Assembly (NCBI GenBank): GCA_025054835.1 | Contig: JANWZQ010000056.1 | Coordinates: forward strand, 1 to 64,000 | Direction: 5' to 3' | Source of the DNA: Chthonomonadaceae bacterium | GTDB lineage: Bacteria > Armatimonadota > Chthonomonadetes > Chthonomonadales > Chthonomonadaceae | Length of the DNA stretch: 64,000 nucleotides | Shown here: positions 54,748-63,257 of the stretch, one piece after another | How the letters are laid out: the number at the start of each line of letters is the position of its first letter | How positions within the stretch are numbered: position 1 is the first letter of the stretch | Notes under the pieces: generated by a model | What the model was told of the DNA's origin: nothing | What the model saw: only the letters and a program-made list of their open reading frames with translations | Databases searched by the model: none | Program-made: the position numbers and the translations under genes

Positions 54748-56484
54748 TCAGAACGAATGGATCTCTTTGACCGGCCCCGAAGCGACGCGGGGCGGAGCAG
54801 GGATAACTTCCAGAGGGTGCGTGTAGAGGGGCATCAACTTGCCATGCGGATTCATGCGCAACAGGGTGTCCCCACGCCAGTAGCCGGTGTAGCGTCGGTC
54901 GTTCCAGTCGTAGAGGATTGCTCTCTCCTGGAGTGGCCACCGTACAGACACCACGTCGCCGTTCTGCAATGCCTCCAGCCACGCGTAGCCATTGCGCAGG
55001 ATCTCCTGTCGGGGGCGCTGGTGGTTGACGGTCACCTGAATGTCCGCCTCGGTCAGGCCGGGGGGCACGCGCACCGCCAGTACGCCATGGATCTTCATCA
55101 GCACGTCCACACCGCCCTCACGCGGGATCAGTGAGGTGACTGTCGCCCTGCGCGTGTCCCGGGAGAAATGCAGATTGATCCGGAGCGCTTCATCCTCACG
55201 GTGTGCGATATGATGCCAGAGCGCGTAGAGTGCGCGCACACCCGCGCCGGTGGAACGCAGGAACAGGCGCGGGCAGACCGGATCGAACCCATCGTTGATC
55301 TGGCTCCAGGTGGAGAATGCGCCAATGGTCCGCTGGCACACGTTATCGGTCGTGATGCCTTCCGGTGGATGGTTGGCGCACCAGAGCTCCCGACTGAACG
55401 GGGCGTCCACGCGATTTTCTACCCACTGGTAATCGAGGATCTGACACTCTATCAGATGATTGCGCCCGTAACGCTCCGCGTCGGCGAAGTAAGCGCTATC
55501 CCGGTGCAGGCCCAGCAGGAGCGCAATCTCGATCATATCCTTCAATGCGCAGATGTCGCCCTGCCAGCGTTCGCGCCCTCCCGTACTGTGCGGGAAGAAC
55601 CCGAACTCGGTTCCCCACTGACAGGCATATTCGTAGGCCGCGCGCGCCCAATCGATCCATCCTTCCTGCCCGGTCATCACACCCAGCTTCAGGATGCCCT
55701 TGATGGTGCCGGTCAGGCTGTGGAAGTAGCGGTGCGTTGTGGTGTTGAAACGCCCGTCCGTCTGGAAAGCCTCGGAGCGCTCTCGTATGAAGCGCGCCAG
55801 TCCCAGAGCAAGCTCCAGCGCACGCTCGTATCCGGTCGCCTCGGCGAAGCGTGCCAGTGGGAAGATGATCTGTGCGCCGGTCAGCACGGCCGTCTGTCGT
55901 GCGATAGGGGGTTGCCGATCGGTCCATCCGGACTCGGGCAGGTAGGAAGTAGGGTACCATGCGTAGGGACCTTCCCACACGGCCCGGCGATGCAGTTCGT
56001 TGATCAGACGCATGGCACGTTCGCGGGCGTCCAGATCGTCCAGAGCGAGATAGCGCGTTGTCCACGCCATCAGTGCGCTGCGGGCCGTCCACTCCAGCTC
56101 AATGACCGGTGCGGTATGCGACCACGGGTCCGGGGGGATTGCCAGCAGGCCGTCCTCACGCTGGATGCGCCGCAACACCCGGGCAAGCGCCTCATCGCGC
56201 TCGTCCGGCGCGGTTCCTGTCATGATGCGTGCCAGAGTCAGAGCCTCCAACAGGCGCCCGGCAACGTCGCCATAATCCCATGGAGCATGGAACGCGATGG
56301 GGGGATCCGTGTGAAACTCGGCGTAGGAGTAGGGTTGTCCATCCCGGTCAGGATCAGTGAGGCGTGTGCAGGCCCCGATCGCAAACGCGGCGCGCGCGAC
56401 CAGGTCAAAAGGCGACTCACGTAACAGTGTCACGGTAGACGCTGCCATGTTGCGAGAGGTCGGAGCGTGTGCTTCCAGAGACAT
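54748..56484 (-). CDS. Alpha/alpha-toroid glycoside-hydrolase-like protein
   Basis: A 578-aa cytoplasmic protein with regularly spaced helices (WDYGDVAGRLLEAL, LARFAEATGYERALELALGLARF, GTIKGILKLGVMTGQEGWIDWARAAYEYA, CALKDMIEIALLLG) consistent with an alpha/alpha-barrel, then a C-terminal beta-sandwich. This layout resembles GH127-type and other alpha/alpha-toroid hydrolases, but I find no family-specific catalytic signature. The start is ATG 56484 with GGAGGAAG upstream; the longer frame to 56553 would begin inside the promoter's -10. It leads the DUF2993/Clp1-like unit. Confidence 0.75.
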   Translation of the reverse strand: MSLEAHAPTSRNMAASTVTLLRESPFDLVARAAFAIGACTRLTDPDRDGQPYSYAEFHTDPPIAFHAPWDYGDVAGRLLEALTLARIMTGTAPDERDEALARVLRRIQREDGLLAIPPDPWSHTAPVIELEWTARSALMAWTTRYLALDDLDARERAMRLINELHRRAVWEGPYAWYPTSYLPESGWTDRQPPIARQTAVLTGAQIIFPLARFAEATGYERALELALGLARFIRERSEAFQTDGRFNTTTHRYFHSLTGTIKGILKLGVMTGQEGWIDWARAAYEYACQWGTEFGFFPHSTGGRERWQGDICALKDMIEIALLLGLHRDSAYFADAERYGRNHLIECQILDYQWVENRVDAPFSRELWCANHPPEGITTDNVCQRTIGAFSTWSQINDGFDPVCPRLFLRSTGAGVRALYALWHHIAHREDEALRINLHFSRDTRRATVTSLIPREGGVDVLMKIHGVLAVRVPPGLTEADIQVTVNHQRPRQEILRNGYAWLEALQNGDVVSVRWPLQERAILYDWNDRRYTGYWRGDTLLRMNPHGKLMPLYTHPLEVIPAPPRVASGPVKEIHSF

Positions 56485-56551
56485 GACTTCCTCCGAAGCG
56501 GGATACCAGACTGCGGGCGTCGACAATGCCTGCGGAACCGGGAATGCAGAC

Positions 56552-56581
56552 ATTATAAGACCTCTGATGTCTTCCGGTCAA
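56552..56581 (-). promoter_or_regulatory. Sigma-70-type promoter for the toroid protein/DUF2993/Clp1 unit
   Basis: TTGACC (56581-56576) and a perfect TATAAT (56557-56552) on the minus strand are separated by 18 bp. Transcription would begin near 56545, between the two candidate starts, which favours the ATG at 56484. Confidence 0.7.
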
Positions 56582-56690
56582 GAGGTTCCTGACATCCCCC
56601 GGGCATGGCAAGGAGCGAGCAGGAGTTCCTGCAGGGCAGGGCGAACGTAGGGCCGGTACCTGCCCTTTGCAACGATCTCAGGAGGGAAAT

Positions 56691-57737
56691 GTGACGGTAT
56701 CGCTACGGTGCATGCTGGGAGCAGTCTTCGCACTGCTGCTGTCCGGGTGTCGACTTCCGGTTGCGATGACATTCGCCGGAGAACCACAGGATCCTGTGCC
56801 GGACGCATCCCGACAACACGCTGACGCCCCACCGGCAGCGAAGTCCCGGTTCATGGTTGCACGGCAACGGGTCCGCCCCAATGAGGTGGGAGTTATTCCG
56901 ATCCTGGAATATCATGATATCCGTGACGGACGCAACAGCATGTGCCGCAGTGCCATGGCCTTCCGGCGAGATCTGGAACGCCTCTACCGTGAGAACTACC
57001 GACCGATATCGCTGAAGTCCTACCTGCAGAACCGGATCGACACACCGCCGGGCACCACCCCGGTGATCCTCACCTTTGATGACGCTCGAGAGAGCCAGTT
57101 CCGGTACCGACCGGATGGATCGATCGACCCCCACTGTGCGGTCGGGATCCTGCAGGCGTTTGCAGCGAAGCATCCGGACTTCCCGGTGCGGGCCACTTTC
57201 TTTGTGCTGCCAGACGTGGCCTTCGGCCCGGCCGCGCAACGGGCAAGGAAAATGCAGGCGCTGCTCGACATGGGGTGCGAGATCGGCAATCACACGGTCA
57301 GTCACCGTTCGCTCCGAAACCTGACGGACGCCGAAGTGCAGAAGGAGCTGGCGGGCTGCGTCGCACGTGTGAAACGTCTTGCGCCCGCCGCGGAGGTAGA
57401 CACACTGGCTCTTCCCCTGGGGATAGCGCCTCGCAATCGTGCCTTGCTGGCTTCCGGGGAACATGCCGGACAGCAGTACACCAATCGCGCTGTGCTTCTG
57501 GTGGGCGCTCACCCGGCTCCCTCGCCTGTCGCAACAGACTTCGATCCGATGCGCCTGCCGCGCATCCAGGCCTGCGAGGGCGTTGCAGGGATTACCTACT
57601 GGCTGGACGAATTGAAACGTCACCCGGAGCGCCGCTACGTCAGCGACGGGGATCCCATGACTGTCACCGTGCCGAACAGCGCGGTGCGCCGGGTGAATCC
57701 CGGCAAGCTCAAGGGAGCTCACCTGCGCACCTACTGA
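56691..57737 (+). CDS. Polysaccharide deacetylase lipoprotein (CE4/NodB)
   Basis: A NodB-family metal-dependent deacetylase acting on N-acetylated glycans outside the cell. The lipobox LLLSGC gives a lipid-anchored protein. Motif 1 is LTFDDA, with the metal aspartate, and motif 2 is HTVSHRS, with the two histidines; a later ALPLG segment matches motif 3. EYHDIRDGRNSM near the N-terminal side is typical of this subgroup. The GTG at 56691 follows GGAGGG. It leads a plus-strand unit with the DUF4015 lipoprotein and the isomerase. Confidence 0.88.
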   Translation: MTVSLRCMLGAVFALLLSGCRLPVAMTFAGEPQDPVPDASRQHADAPPAAKSRFMVARQRVRPNEVGVIPILEYHDIRDGRNSMCRSAMAFRRDLERLYRENYRPISLKSYLQNRIDTPPGTTPVILTFDDARESQFRYRPDGSIDPHCAVGILQAFAAKHPDFPVRATFFVLPDVAFGPAAQRARKMQALLDMGCEIGNHTVSHRSLRNLTDAEVQKELAGCVARVKRLAPAAEVDTLALPLGIAPRNRALLASGEHAGQQYTNRAVLLVGAHPAPSPVATDFDPMRLPRIQACEGVAGITYWLDELKRHPERRYVSDGDPMTVTVPNSAVRRVNPGKLKGAHLRTY

Positions 57738-57775
57738 GCGCGTTCCGTGCGCGGAAGCTCGTGGAGTAGACTGCC

Positions 57776-58969
57776 TTGCTGCGCACATACACTGTTGGAA
57801 TACTCCTCCTGACCTCTGCACTGGCAGGATGTCGCCCATCACCTTCTGCGGAGAAGGGCGCGCTACCCGGGAAGCCCCCCCCACCGGTAACCCGGCAGGC
57901 CGGAGCGGAAACCCCCGACAGGCCTCCAGAAAAGCCGCCTCTGCCGCCGGGAGGCGTGCGAGGCCTGTACCTGACCGGATGGTCAGCTGGTAGCTCCCGG
58001 AAGATGGCGCAGGTCATCGACCTGATCCAGCGCACGGAACTGAACGCAGTGGTCATCGATGTGCGCGACGATGGTGAGATCAGTTATGAAGTCGACGTGC
58101 CGCTCGCCCGGCAGGCCGGCGCAATCCGGAAGATGATTCCGGACATCGACAAACTGATGGCGACGCTCAAGAAGCATGACATCTTTCCCATTGCGCGCAT
58201 CACCTGCTTCCGGGATAAAATCCTGCCCAGAAAGCGGCCAGATCTGGCCGTGCAAACTCCGGATGGACGCGTGTGGAAGGACCCGGCAGGACATACGTGG
58301 CTCAATCCCTACAAAAAGGAAAACTGGGACTATGCGGTCGATGTGGCCCGCGATGCAATCAAGCGGGGCTTCAAGGAAATCCAGTTTGACTACATCCGCT
58401 TCCCCAGTGAGGGGGCAGTGACCCGGATCCGCTATCCCGGCAAGCCTGCAGGATCCCGGCGTAAGGATCAGATTGAAGCCTTTATTCGCTACGCCAGTGA
58501 AAAGCTGCGTGCCGAGGGCGTCTGGATCTCCGCCGATGTGTTCGGTCTGGTCTGTATCACGAAAGATGACATGGGCATCGGGCAGACGGCAACCAACGTT
58601 GCTCGCCACGTGGACTACCTCTGTCCGATGGTCTATCCATCCCACTACGCCTACGGCGAGTACGGCATGCCGGATCCGAACAAGCAACCCTACCGCACCG
58701 TTCTGCTCTCGTTGCGCGATGAGCTGAAGAAGCTCCGCGCAGAAAAACTGAAAACGAAACTGCGACCCTGGCTTCAAGATTTCTCCCTGCGCGGCGTGCG
58801 CTATGGCGTTGCCGAAGTGCGTGCGCAGCACAGAGCATTGCGCGAGCTGGGTATCACAGAGTACTTGCTCTGGAATGCTGCCAACCGCTATACCGAGGCG
58901 GCAATCCCGAAGGCCAGGCCGGCATTGCCGACGAAGATGGCGGCGAACGCGTCCAGAGCAACACCCTGA
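57776..58969 (+). CDS. DUF4015 glycoside-hydrolase-like lipoprotein
   Basis: A 397-aa lipoprotein (lipobox ALAGC) with a proline-rich spacer (about residues 25-58), then a TIM-barrel domain of the DUF4015 family, classed as putative glycoside hydrolases. Conserved segments are GLYLTGWSAGS, LNAVVIDVRDDGEISYEVDV, HDIFPIARITCFRD, LNPYKKENWDYAV, GFKEIQFDYIRFPSEG and WISADVFGLV. Acidic residues in FDYIRFP and SADVFG are likely catalytic. It starts at TTG 57776 with no strong ribosome site, 38 bases after the deacetylase stop. Confidence 0.87.
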   Translation: MLRTYTVGILLLTSALAGCRPSPSAEKGALPGKPPPPVTRQAGAETPDRPPEKPPLPPGGVRGLYLTGWSAGSSRKMAQVIDLIQRTELNAVVIDVRDDGEISYEVDVPLARQAGAIRKMIPDIDKLMATLKKHDIFPIARITCFRDKILPRKRPDLAVQTPDGRVWKDPAGHTWLNPYKKENWDYAVDVARDAIKRGFKEIQFDYIRFPSEGAVTRIRYPGKPAGSRRKDQIEAFIRYASEKLRAEGVWISADVFGLVCITKDDMGIGQTATNVARHVDYLCPMVYPSHYAYGEYGMPDPNKQPYRTVLLSLRDELKKLRAEKLKTKLRPWLQDFSLRGVRYGVAEVRAQHRALRELGITEYLLWNAANRYTEAAIPKARPALPTKMAANASRATP

Positions 58970-58999
58970 TGGCATCTTCCAAAGGAGGGATACAGCAAC

Positions 59000-60004
59000 A
59001 TGGGCAGACCTGTCACCCTGTTCACGGGACAATGGGCCGACCTGCCGTTCGAGACCGCGGCCGAGAAAGCCCGGTCCTTCGGGTACGACGGCATAGAGCT
59101 TCCCTGCTGGGGCGATCATTTCAACGTTGCACTGGCGACCGGACCTGAGGCCGCAGACTACTGCCGGTCCCGACATGAAATTCTGGCCCGATATGGCCTG
59201 AAGACCTGGGCCATCAGTAACCATCTGGTGGGGCAGGCCGTTCTGGATAACATCGACGAACGGCACCGACAGATCCTGCCTCCGGAGGTCTGGGGCGATG
59301 GCGATCCGGCCGGAGTGAACGCGCGTGCCGCCGAAGAAATGAAGCGGACAGCTGTGGCAGCGAAAAACCTGGGCGTCACCGTGGTGAACGGGTTCACCGG
59401 GTCGTCGATCTGGCACCTGCTCTACTCGTTCCCACCCGTACTGCCCGGACAGATCGAACGCGGATACGCGCTGCTGGCGGAGCGATGGAAACCGATCCTG
59501 GATGTATTTCAGGAGAACGGTGTGAAGTTCGCGCTGGAGGTGCACCCGACGGAGATCGCTTTCGACATTGCTTCGGCTCGACGCACGCTCGAGGCACTGG
59601 ACTATCACCCTGCCTTCGGGTTCAACTACGACCCATCGCACCTGGGATATCAGGGGGTGGACTATATCCGGTTCATTTATGAGTTCGGAGACCGCATCTT
59701 CCACGTCCATGTGAAGGATGTCTACTGGTCCCCGACTCCCAAACCGGTCGGGGTTTTCGGAGGCCACGTCAATTTCGGTCACCCGGACCGCTACTGGGAT
59801 TTCCGCTCACCGGGCCACGGTCGGATCGACTTCGAGGAGATCATCCGGGCGCTCAATCATATCAACTATCAGGGGCCCCTCTCCGTGGAGTGGGAGGACA
59901 GCGGCATGGACCGCGAGCATGGCGCGGCAGAGGCAGCCGCGTTCGTGAAGCGCGCGGACTTCAAGCCCTCGGAGTTTGCCTTCGATTCCAACTTCGATAA
60001 GTAA
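59000..60004 (+). CDS. Sugar phosphate isomerase/epimerase-like TIM-barrel protein
   Basis: A 334-aa TIM barrel of the xylose isomerase-like/AP endonuclease 2 superfamily. Metal-ligand candidates are in [15 protein letters not shown] (Glu), [11 protein letters not shown] (Asp/His), FHVHVKDV and [15 protein letters not shown] (Glu). [31 protein letters not shown] at the N-terminus matches this subgroup, which is usually annotated as sugar phosphate isomerase/epimerase. AAGGAGGG lies ahead of the ATG. It closes the plus-strand unit, with a strong hairpin downstream. Confidence 0.88.
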   Translation: MGRPVTLFTGQWADLPFETAAEKARSFGYDGIELPCWGDHFNVALATGPEAADYCRSRHEILARYGLKTWAISNHLVGQAVLDNIDERHRQILPPEVWGDGDPAGVNARAAEEMKRTAVAAKNLGVTVVNGFTGSSIWHLLYSFPPVLPGQIERGYALLAERWKPILDVFQENGVKFALEVHPTEIAFDIASARRTLEALDYHPAFGFNYDPSHLGYQGVDYIRFIYEFGDRIFHVHVKDVYWSPTPKPVGVFGGHVNFGHPDRYWDFRSPGHGRIDFEEIIRALNHINYQGPLSVEWEDSGMDREHGAAEAAAFVKRADFKPSEFAFDSNFDK

Positions 60005-60018
60005 CCCGCAGTTCCGTC

Positions 60019-60057
60019 ACGCCGACCGCTGTTCCCGGGCCCGGCGGCGGTCGGCGT
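60019..60057 (+). terminator. Strong hairpin after the isomerase gene (no U-tract)
   Basis: 11-bp perfect stem ACGCCGACCGC/GCGGTCGGCGT with a 17-base GC-rich loop, 14 bases after the stop at 60004. No T-run follows. Confidence 0.45.
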
Positions 60058-60084
60058 CGGGGTGCATCAGCCAGCTCAGGCGGG

Positions 60085-60351
60085 CTACCCTCCCTGGGGT
60101 GGTCCTGCGGGCCGGAGCAACGTGCGGCCCTGTGACTCGGGGCGCGGGCGATCCAGAACTTTAATCAGGCGGATGTGGTAAACGGAGAAGACCATCAACC
60201 GGTTACCCTGCGACAGGCGGACCCATGGAAGCTCCACAGACTCCAGCACGCCACTGTCGCTGTGGTCGTCATCACCCCCGACAGTCCAGATTTCCACACG
60301 TGCTCCGATCAGATCGGCCAGCGACTGGTTCTCCGGAGACGGAGTACTCAT
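60085..60351 (-). CDS. Small protein with Sm-like beta-barrel pattern
   Basis: An 88-aa cytoplasmic protein. Its strand pattern ARVEIWTVGG, SGVLESVELPWVRLSQ, RLMVFSVYHIRLIKVL resembles an LSm-like beta-barrel (GxLxxV..., with a closing I+LI strand). GGGAGAG stands just ahead of the ATG. It begins 24 bases after the DegT gene stop, in the same unit. The fold is an inference by eye; function is unknown. Confidence 0.6.
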   Translation of the reverse strand: MSTPSPENQSLADLIGARVEIWTVGGDDDHSDSGVLESVELPWVRLSQGNRLMVFSVYHIRLIKVLDRPRPESQGRTLLRPAGPPQGG

Positions 60352-60375
60352 CTTGCTCTCTCCCGGTAATAGGCG

Positions 60376-61605
60376 TTATCGGCCCCACGCGCCCTGAATA
60401 CGCGCAATGGCCGTGGCGATATCTTCCATGTCGGCCGTGTCACCCAGCAGCAGATACTGCTGGAGCCAGACTGTGTCCGAGCAGACCTGTTCGCACACCG
60501 GCAGGTGCAGGTTCGGGTAGTCCTGTGGCCGCCCTGCCTGACACCAGGTGCCTGTGCGCCTCGCGTACCGGACGAAGACTGCCTCCCTGTACAGGGGCAC
60601 GTAGCCGGACGAACAGGGAACACCCTCTGCATTCAGGGCCCGCAGGAAGTCGCTCAGAGGGCGCCCACCGAAAGCTTCTGGCGTGTACCGGAAAGTGAAG
60701 AGATGGTAGGCATGCCGGGTGATCCGGGGGTCCTCCGAAGGCAGACAGATCCCATGGATCTCTGCCAGCATCTGGCGGAGGTGGCGGGCGCTGGCCTCGC
60801 GCCGGGCTGTCTGCTCCGGCAGACGTTTCAGCTGAGCGCGCAGGATGGCGGCCTGAAACTCGGTCAGACGGAAGTTGCTGCCCAGCACATGGTGCTCGTA
60901 CCATTTGCCGCTACGCACGCGCCCTACATTCATCACCGACCATGCGGCGTCGGCCATCTGCTCGTTGTTGGTGATCACCATGCCACCCTCGCCCGCATTC
61001 AGGTTCTTGCTCGCCTGAAAGCTGAATGTGCCCATGTCCCCGAGTGCCCCGACCTTGCGGCCCCGCCACTCAGCGGCGTGCGCCTGTGCAGCGTCTTCAA
61101 TCACATGCAACCCGTGCCGCCGGGCGACCTCCAGCACGGCATCTATGTTCGCAGGACGTCCAGCGATGTGCACCGGGATGACTGCCCGCGTACGGGGTGT
61201 GATGGCCGCTTCGATGAGATCCGGATCGATGTTGAGGGTATCCTCTTCAATGTCCACAAAGACCGGGGTCGCGCCGACTGCGAGCACGGAAGAGGCCGTT
61301 GCCACAAACGTGTAAGGCGGCACGATCACCTCGTCACCGCAACCAATACCCAGCGCGCGCAGGGCAATCTCCAGCGCCGCGCTGCCGTTGGTGCAGGCAA
61401 CGCCGTGCTGCGCGTCGTGGAAGCGCGCAAACTCCTGCTCGAACGTTTTCCCCTGTTCCCCTTCCACGTACCACCATTTGCCGCTATGGAGCACCTGCAG
61501 CAGGGCCTGCGCTTCCGTCTCATCATAAATGGGCCAACGGGGCCAGGGTCTGTGTGCCACGTCCCGAACGGGGACACCGCCATCAATTGCCAGTTGTTCT
61601 CTCAT
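60376..61605 (-). CDS. DegT/DnrJ/EryC1/StrS-family PLP aminotransferase
   Basis: This PLP-dependent sugar aminotransferase is of the type that aminates keto-sugars in nucleotide-sugar pathways. The PLP lysine lies in FSFQASKNLNAGEGG; HVIEDAAQAHAA holds the PLP-binding Asp region and YTFVATASSVLAVGATPVFVDIE is a family hallmark. The start at ATG 61605 gives 409 aa and fits the family N-terminus; the frame continues to 61662. It follows the M61 peptidase gene by 56 bases. A substrate is not evident. Confidence 0.93.
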   Translation of the reverse strand: MREQLAIDGGVPVRDVAHRPWPRWPIYDETEAQALLQVLHSGKWWYVEGEQGKTFEQEFARFHDAQHGVACTNGSAALEIALRALGIGCGDEVIVPPYTFVATASSVLAVGATPVFVDIEEDTLNIDPDLIEAAITPRTRAVIPVHIAGRPANIDAVLEVARRHGLHVIEDAAQAHAAEWRGRKVGALGDMGTFSFQASKNLNAGEGGMVITNNEQMADAAWSVMNVGRVRSGKWYEHHVLGSNFRLTEFQAAILRAQLKRLPEQTARREASARHLRQMLAEIHGICLPSEDPRITRHAYHLFTFRYTPEAFGGRPLSDFLRALNAEGVPCSSGYVPLYREAVFVRYARRTGTWCQAGRPQDYPNLHLPVCEQVCSDTVWLQQYLLLGDTADMEDIATAIARIQGAWGR

Positions 61606-61661
61606 GGTATGTGGTTCCTGTGTACATGCGTTGCCCGACGCAGTCGTATCGCGCCGGGGCA

Positions 61662-63257
61662 TCAGATATCACGGCGTGCCCAGTGCTTGCGCAGAGCGAT
61701 CTGTTCTGGCGTTGCATCGGGACGCACTCGCCCCTGAATGTCCAGGCCGGCGTACCCCAGACATTCGGCAAATGGCATCTCCTGCGTGGAGCGCGCCAGC
61801 ATATTGTAGAAGGCCGATAGATCCTGCCCGGCTATCTGGTTCACAACCTCCCGGATCTCGTCTTCCTCATAGCCCGGCCCGGGGGGATGCGTGCGGCGAA
61901 AGAGCTCGCGCATCACATCATCCAGCGAACGGCGATTGCGCGTCACATGCCGGATTTTCAGGTCGAGACACAGGCCAATGAGTTCTCCCTTCTGGTAGTA
62001 GCTCAGACCGCCATAGCCTGTACTGTTGTTGGCTTCCCAGACGCGCAGACTGCTCTCATCTGCGGTCACCTTCAGCCGGGCGGGGTTCTGCTGATACCAG
62101 TGGATGGCCGTTGCCCAGTGCTGCAGGAATTTCGGCTCGTCGATCAGACCGGCTCGACGCAGAGAGATATGGGCGTAGTATTCTGTGACGCCTTCGACAA
62201 ACCAGAGGTTGCGCGTTCTGGGGGGGTGGATGTAATCGAACGGCCCCAGTACTTTCGGGCGGATGCGCTTCCCGTTCCATAAATGAAAGAACTCATGCGC
62301 TACGAGCCCCGTGCTGCGCTCAGGGCGCGCTCCGACGGACATGCGTGCACTGCTGGCGTGCTCCAATCCTCCACCTCTCCCGTTGACGTCGAAGAAATAG
62401 TAGTAGAAGGGGTAGGGTAGTCCGCCCATGATCCGGCTCTGCGCCTGCGCGATGCGCTCGAGCATCGGAAGCCACGCATCCGGGTTCAGCTCAGGCGACA
62501 GACTGCCAAAGAATACGGCCCGATGCTTCTTGCCCTCCAGTGAGAAGTCCCGGGTGATCAAAGCGTCTCTGCGGGCAATTACGAAAGGGGAGTCGATTAA
62601 CTCATCGTAGTTGCTGGCAAGGAAGGTCGGTTCGGTGCTCTTCATGTCGGTTTGTGCCGGCAGCGGGATTTCCACCTGCCACCCGGGCATCAACAGGAAG
62701 CGGATGGCGGCCGGGCGTTCCTTGCGCCCGACCACGTACATCAACGCGGCCGGCCCGTTGACAAACGCGTAGCCCCTCTCCGGAACGATCCGCACGTTCT
62801 CGCTGAAGAACCCCGGCGGAGTGTTCGGTACCCGGTACAGGATGCGGATCGCTCTCTGGCCGCGGCACGTGATCCGATAGGTGCTGGCATCTTCCTGCGT
62901 GACTGTTAACGCACTGTTCGGACCATCGCCTGCGTACGCACGCAGGTTGCGCACGTAGAGCCCATGGTTCTGGATGTGATAATCGCCCGGCGACCAGACT
63001 GGCATCTGAACGCGTACGCTCTCCTCTGCAGGCGACAGGTTCATCTGCATCTCCACTGCAAGCGAAGGAGATGCTCCGTCGAGTTGCAGGCGCACAGTAT
63101 ACGTGATGTCTGGAGGCGCGGTGGTCGGGGGGGCCTGCTGAAGCAACGCGCTCGCGGATGCCGGTGGGAGTGAGGCAGGCACTGCGCGCCACAGGGCGTA
63201 CAGGATCCCTGCGAGAAGGACGATGTACGGGAGCAGTATGCGGCGGATGATCACCAT
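61662..63257 (-). CDS. M61-family (glycyl aminopeptidase-like) metalloprotease lacking a PDZ domain
   Basis: A zinc metallopeptidase of family M61. An N-terminal hydrophobic anchor or signal (IVLLAGILYALW) is followed by the M61 N-domain (WSPGDYHIQNHGLYVRNLRA) and the catalytic domain with HEFFH at 321-325 and the third zinc ligand E355 in LWFVEGVTEYY. At 531 aa it ends after the helical domain and lacks the C-terminal PDZ module usual in the family. It overlaps the upstream beta-propeller gene by 7 bases. GGLEH and GYGGLSYYQKGEL motifs are conserved. Confidence 0.9.
   Translation of the reverse strand: MVIIRRILLPYIVLLAGILYALWRAVPASLPPASASALLQQAPPTTAPPDITYTVRLQLDGASPSLAVEMQMNLSPAEESVRVQMPVWSPGDYHIQNHGLYVRNLRAYAGDGPNSALTVTQEDASTYRITCRGQRAIRILYRVPNTPPGFFSENVRIVPERGYAFVNGPAALMYVVGRKERPAAIRFLLMPGWQVEIPLPAQTDMKSTEPTFLASNYDELIDSPFVIARRDALITRDFSLEGKKHRAVFFGSLSPELNPDAWLPMLERIAQAQSRIMGGLPYPFYYYFFDVNGRGGGLEHASSARMSVGARPERSTGLVAHEFFHLWNGKRIRPKVLGPFDYIHPPRTRNLWFVEGVTEYYAHISLRRAGLIDEPKFLQHWATAIHWYQQNPARLKVTADESSLRVWEANNSTGYGGLSYYQKGELIGLCLDLKIRHVTRNRRSLDDVMRELFRRTHPPGPGYEEDEIREVVNQIAGQDLSAFYNMLARSTQEMPFAECLGYAGLDIQGRVRPDATPEQIALRKHWARRDI

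Noticed and set aside
57983-59782. A 599-codon minus-strand open frame
   Set aside because: It is antisense to the DUF4015 lipoprotein and the TIM-barrel isomerase genes; its translation shows no domain.
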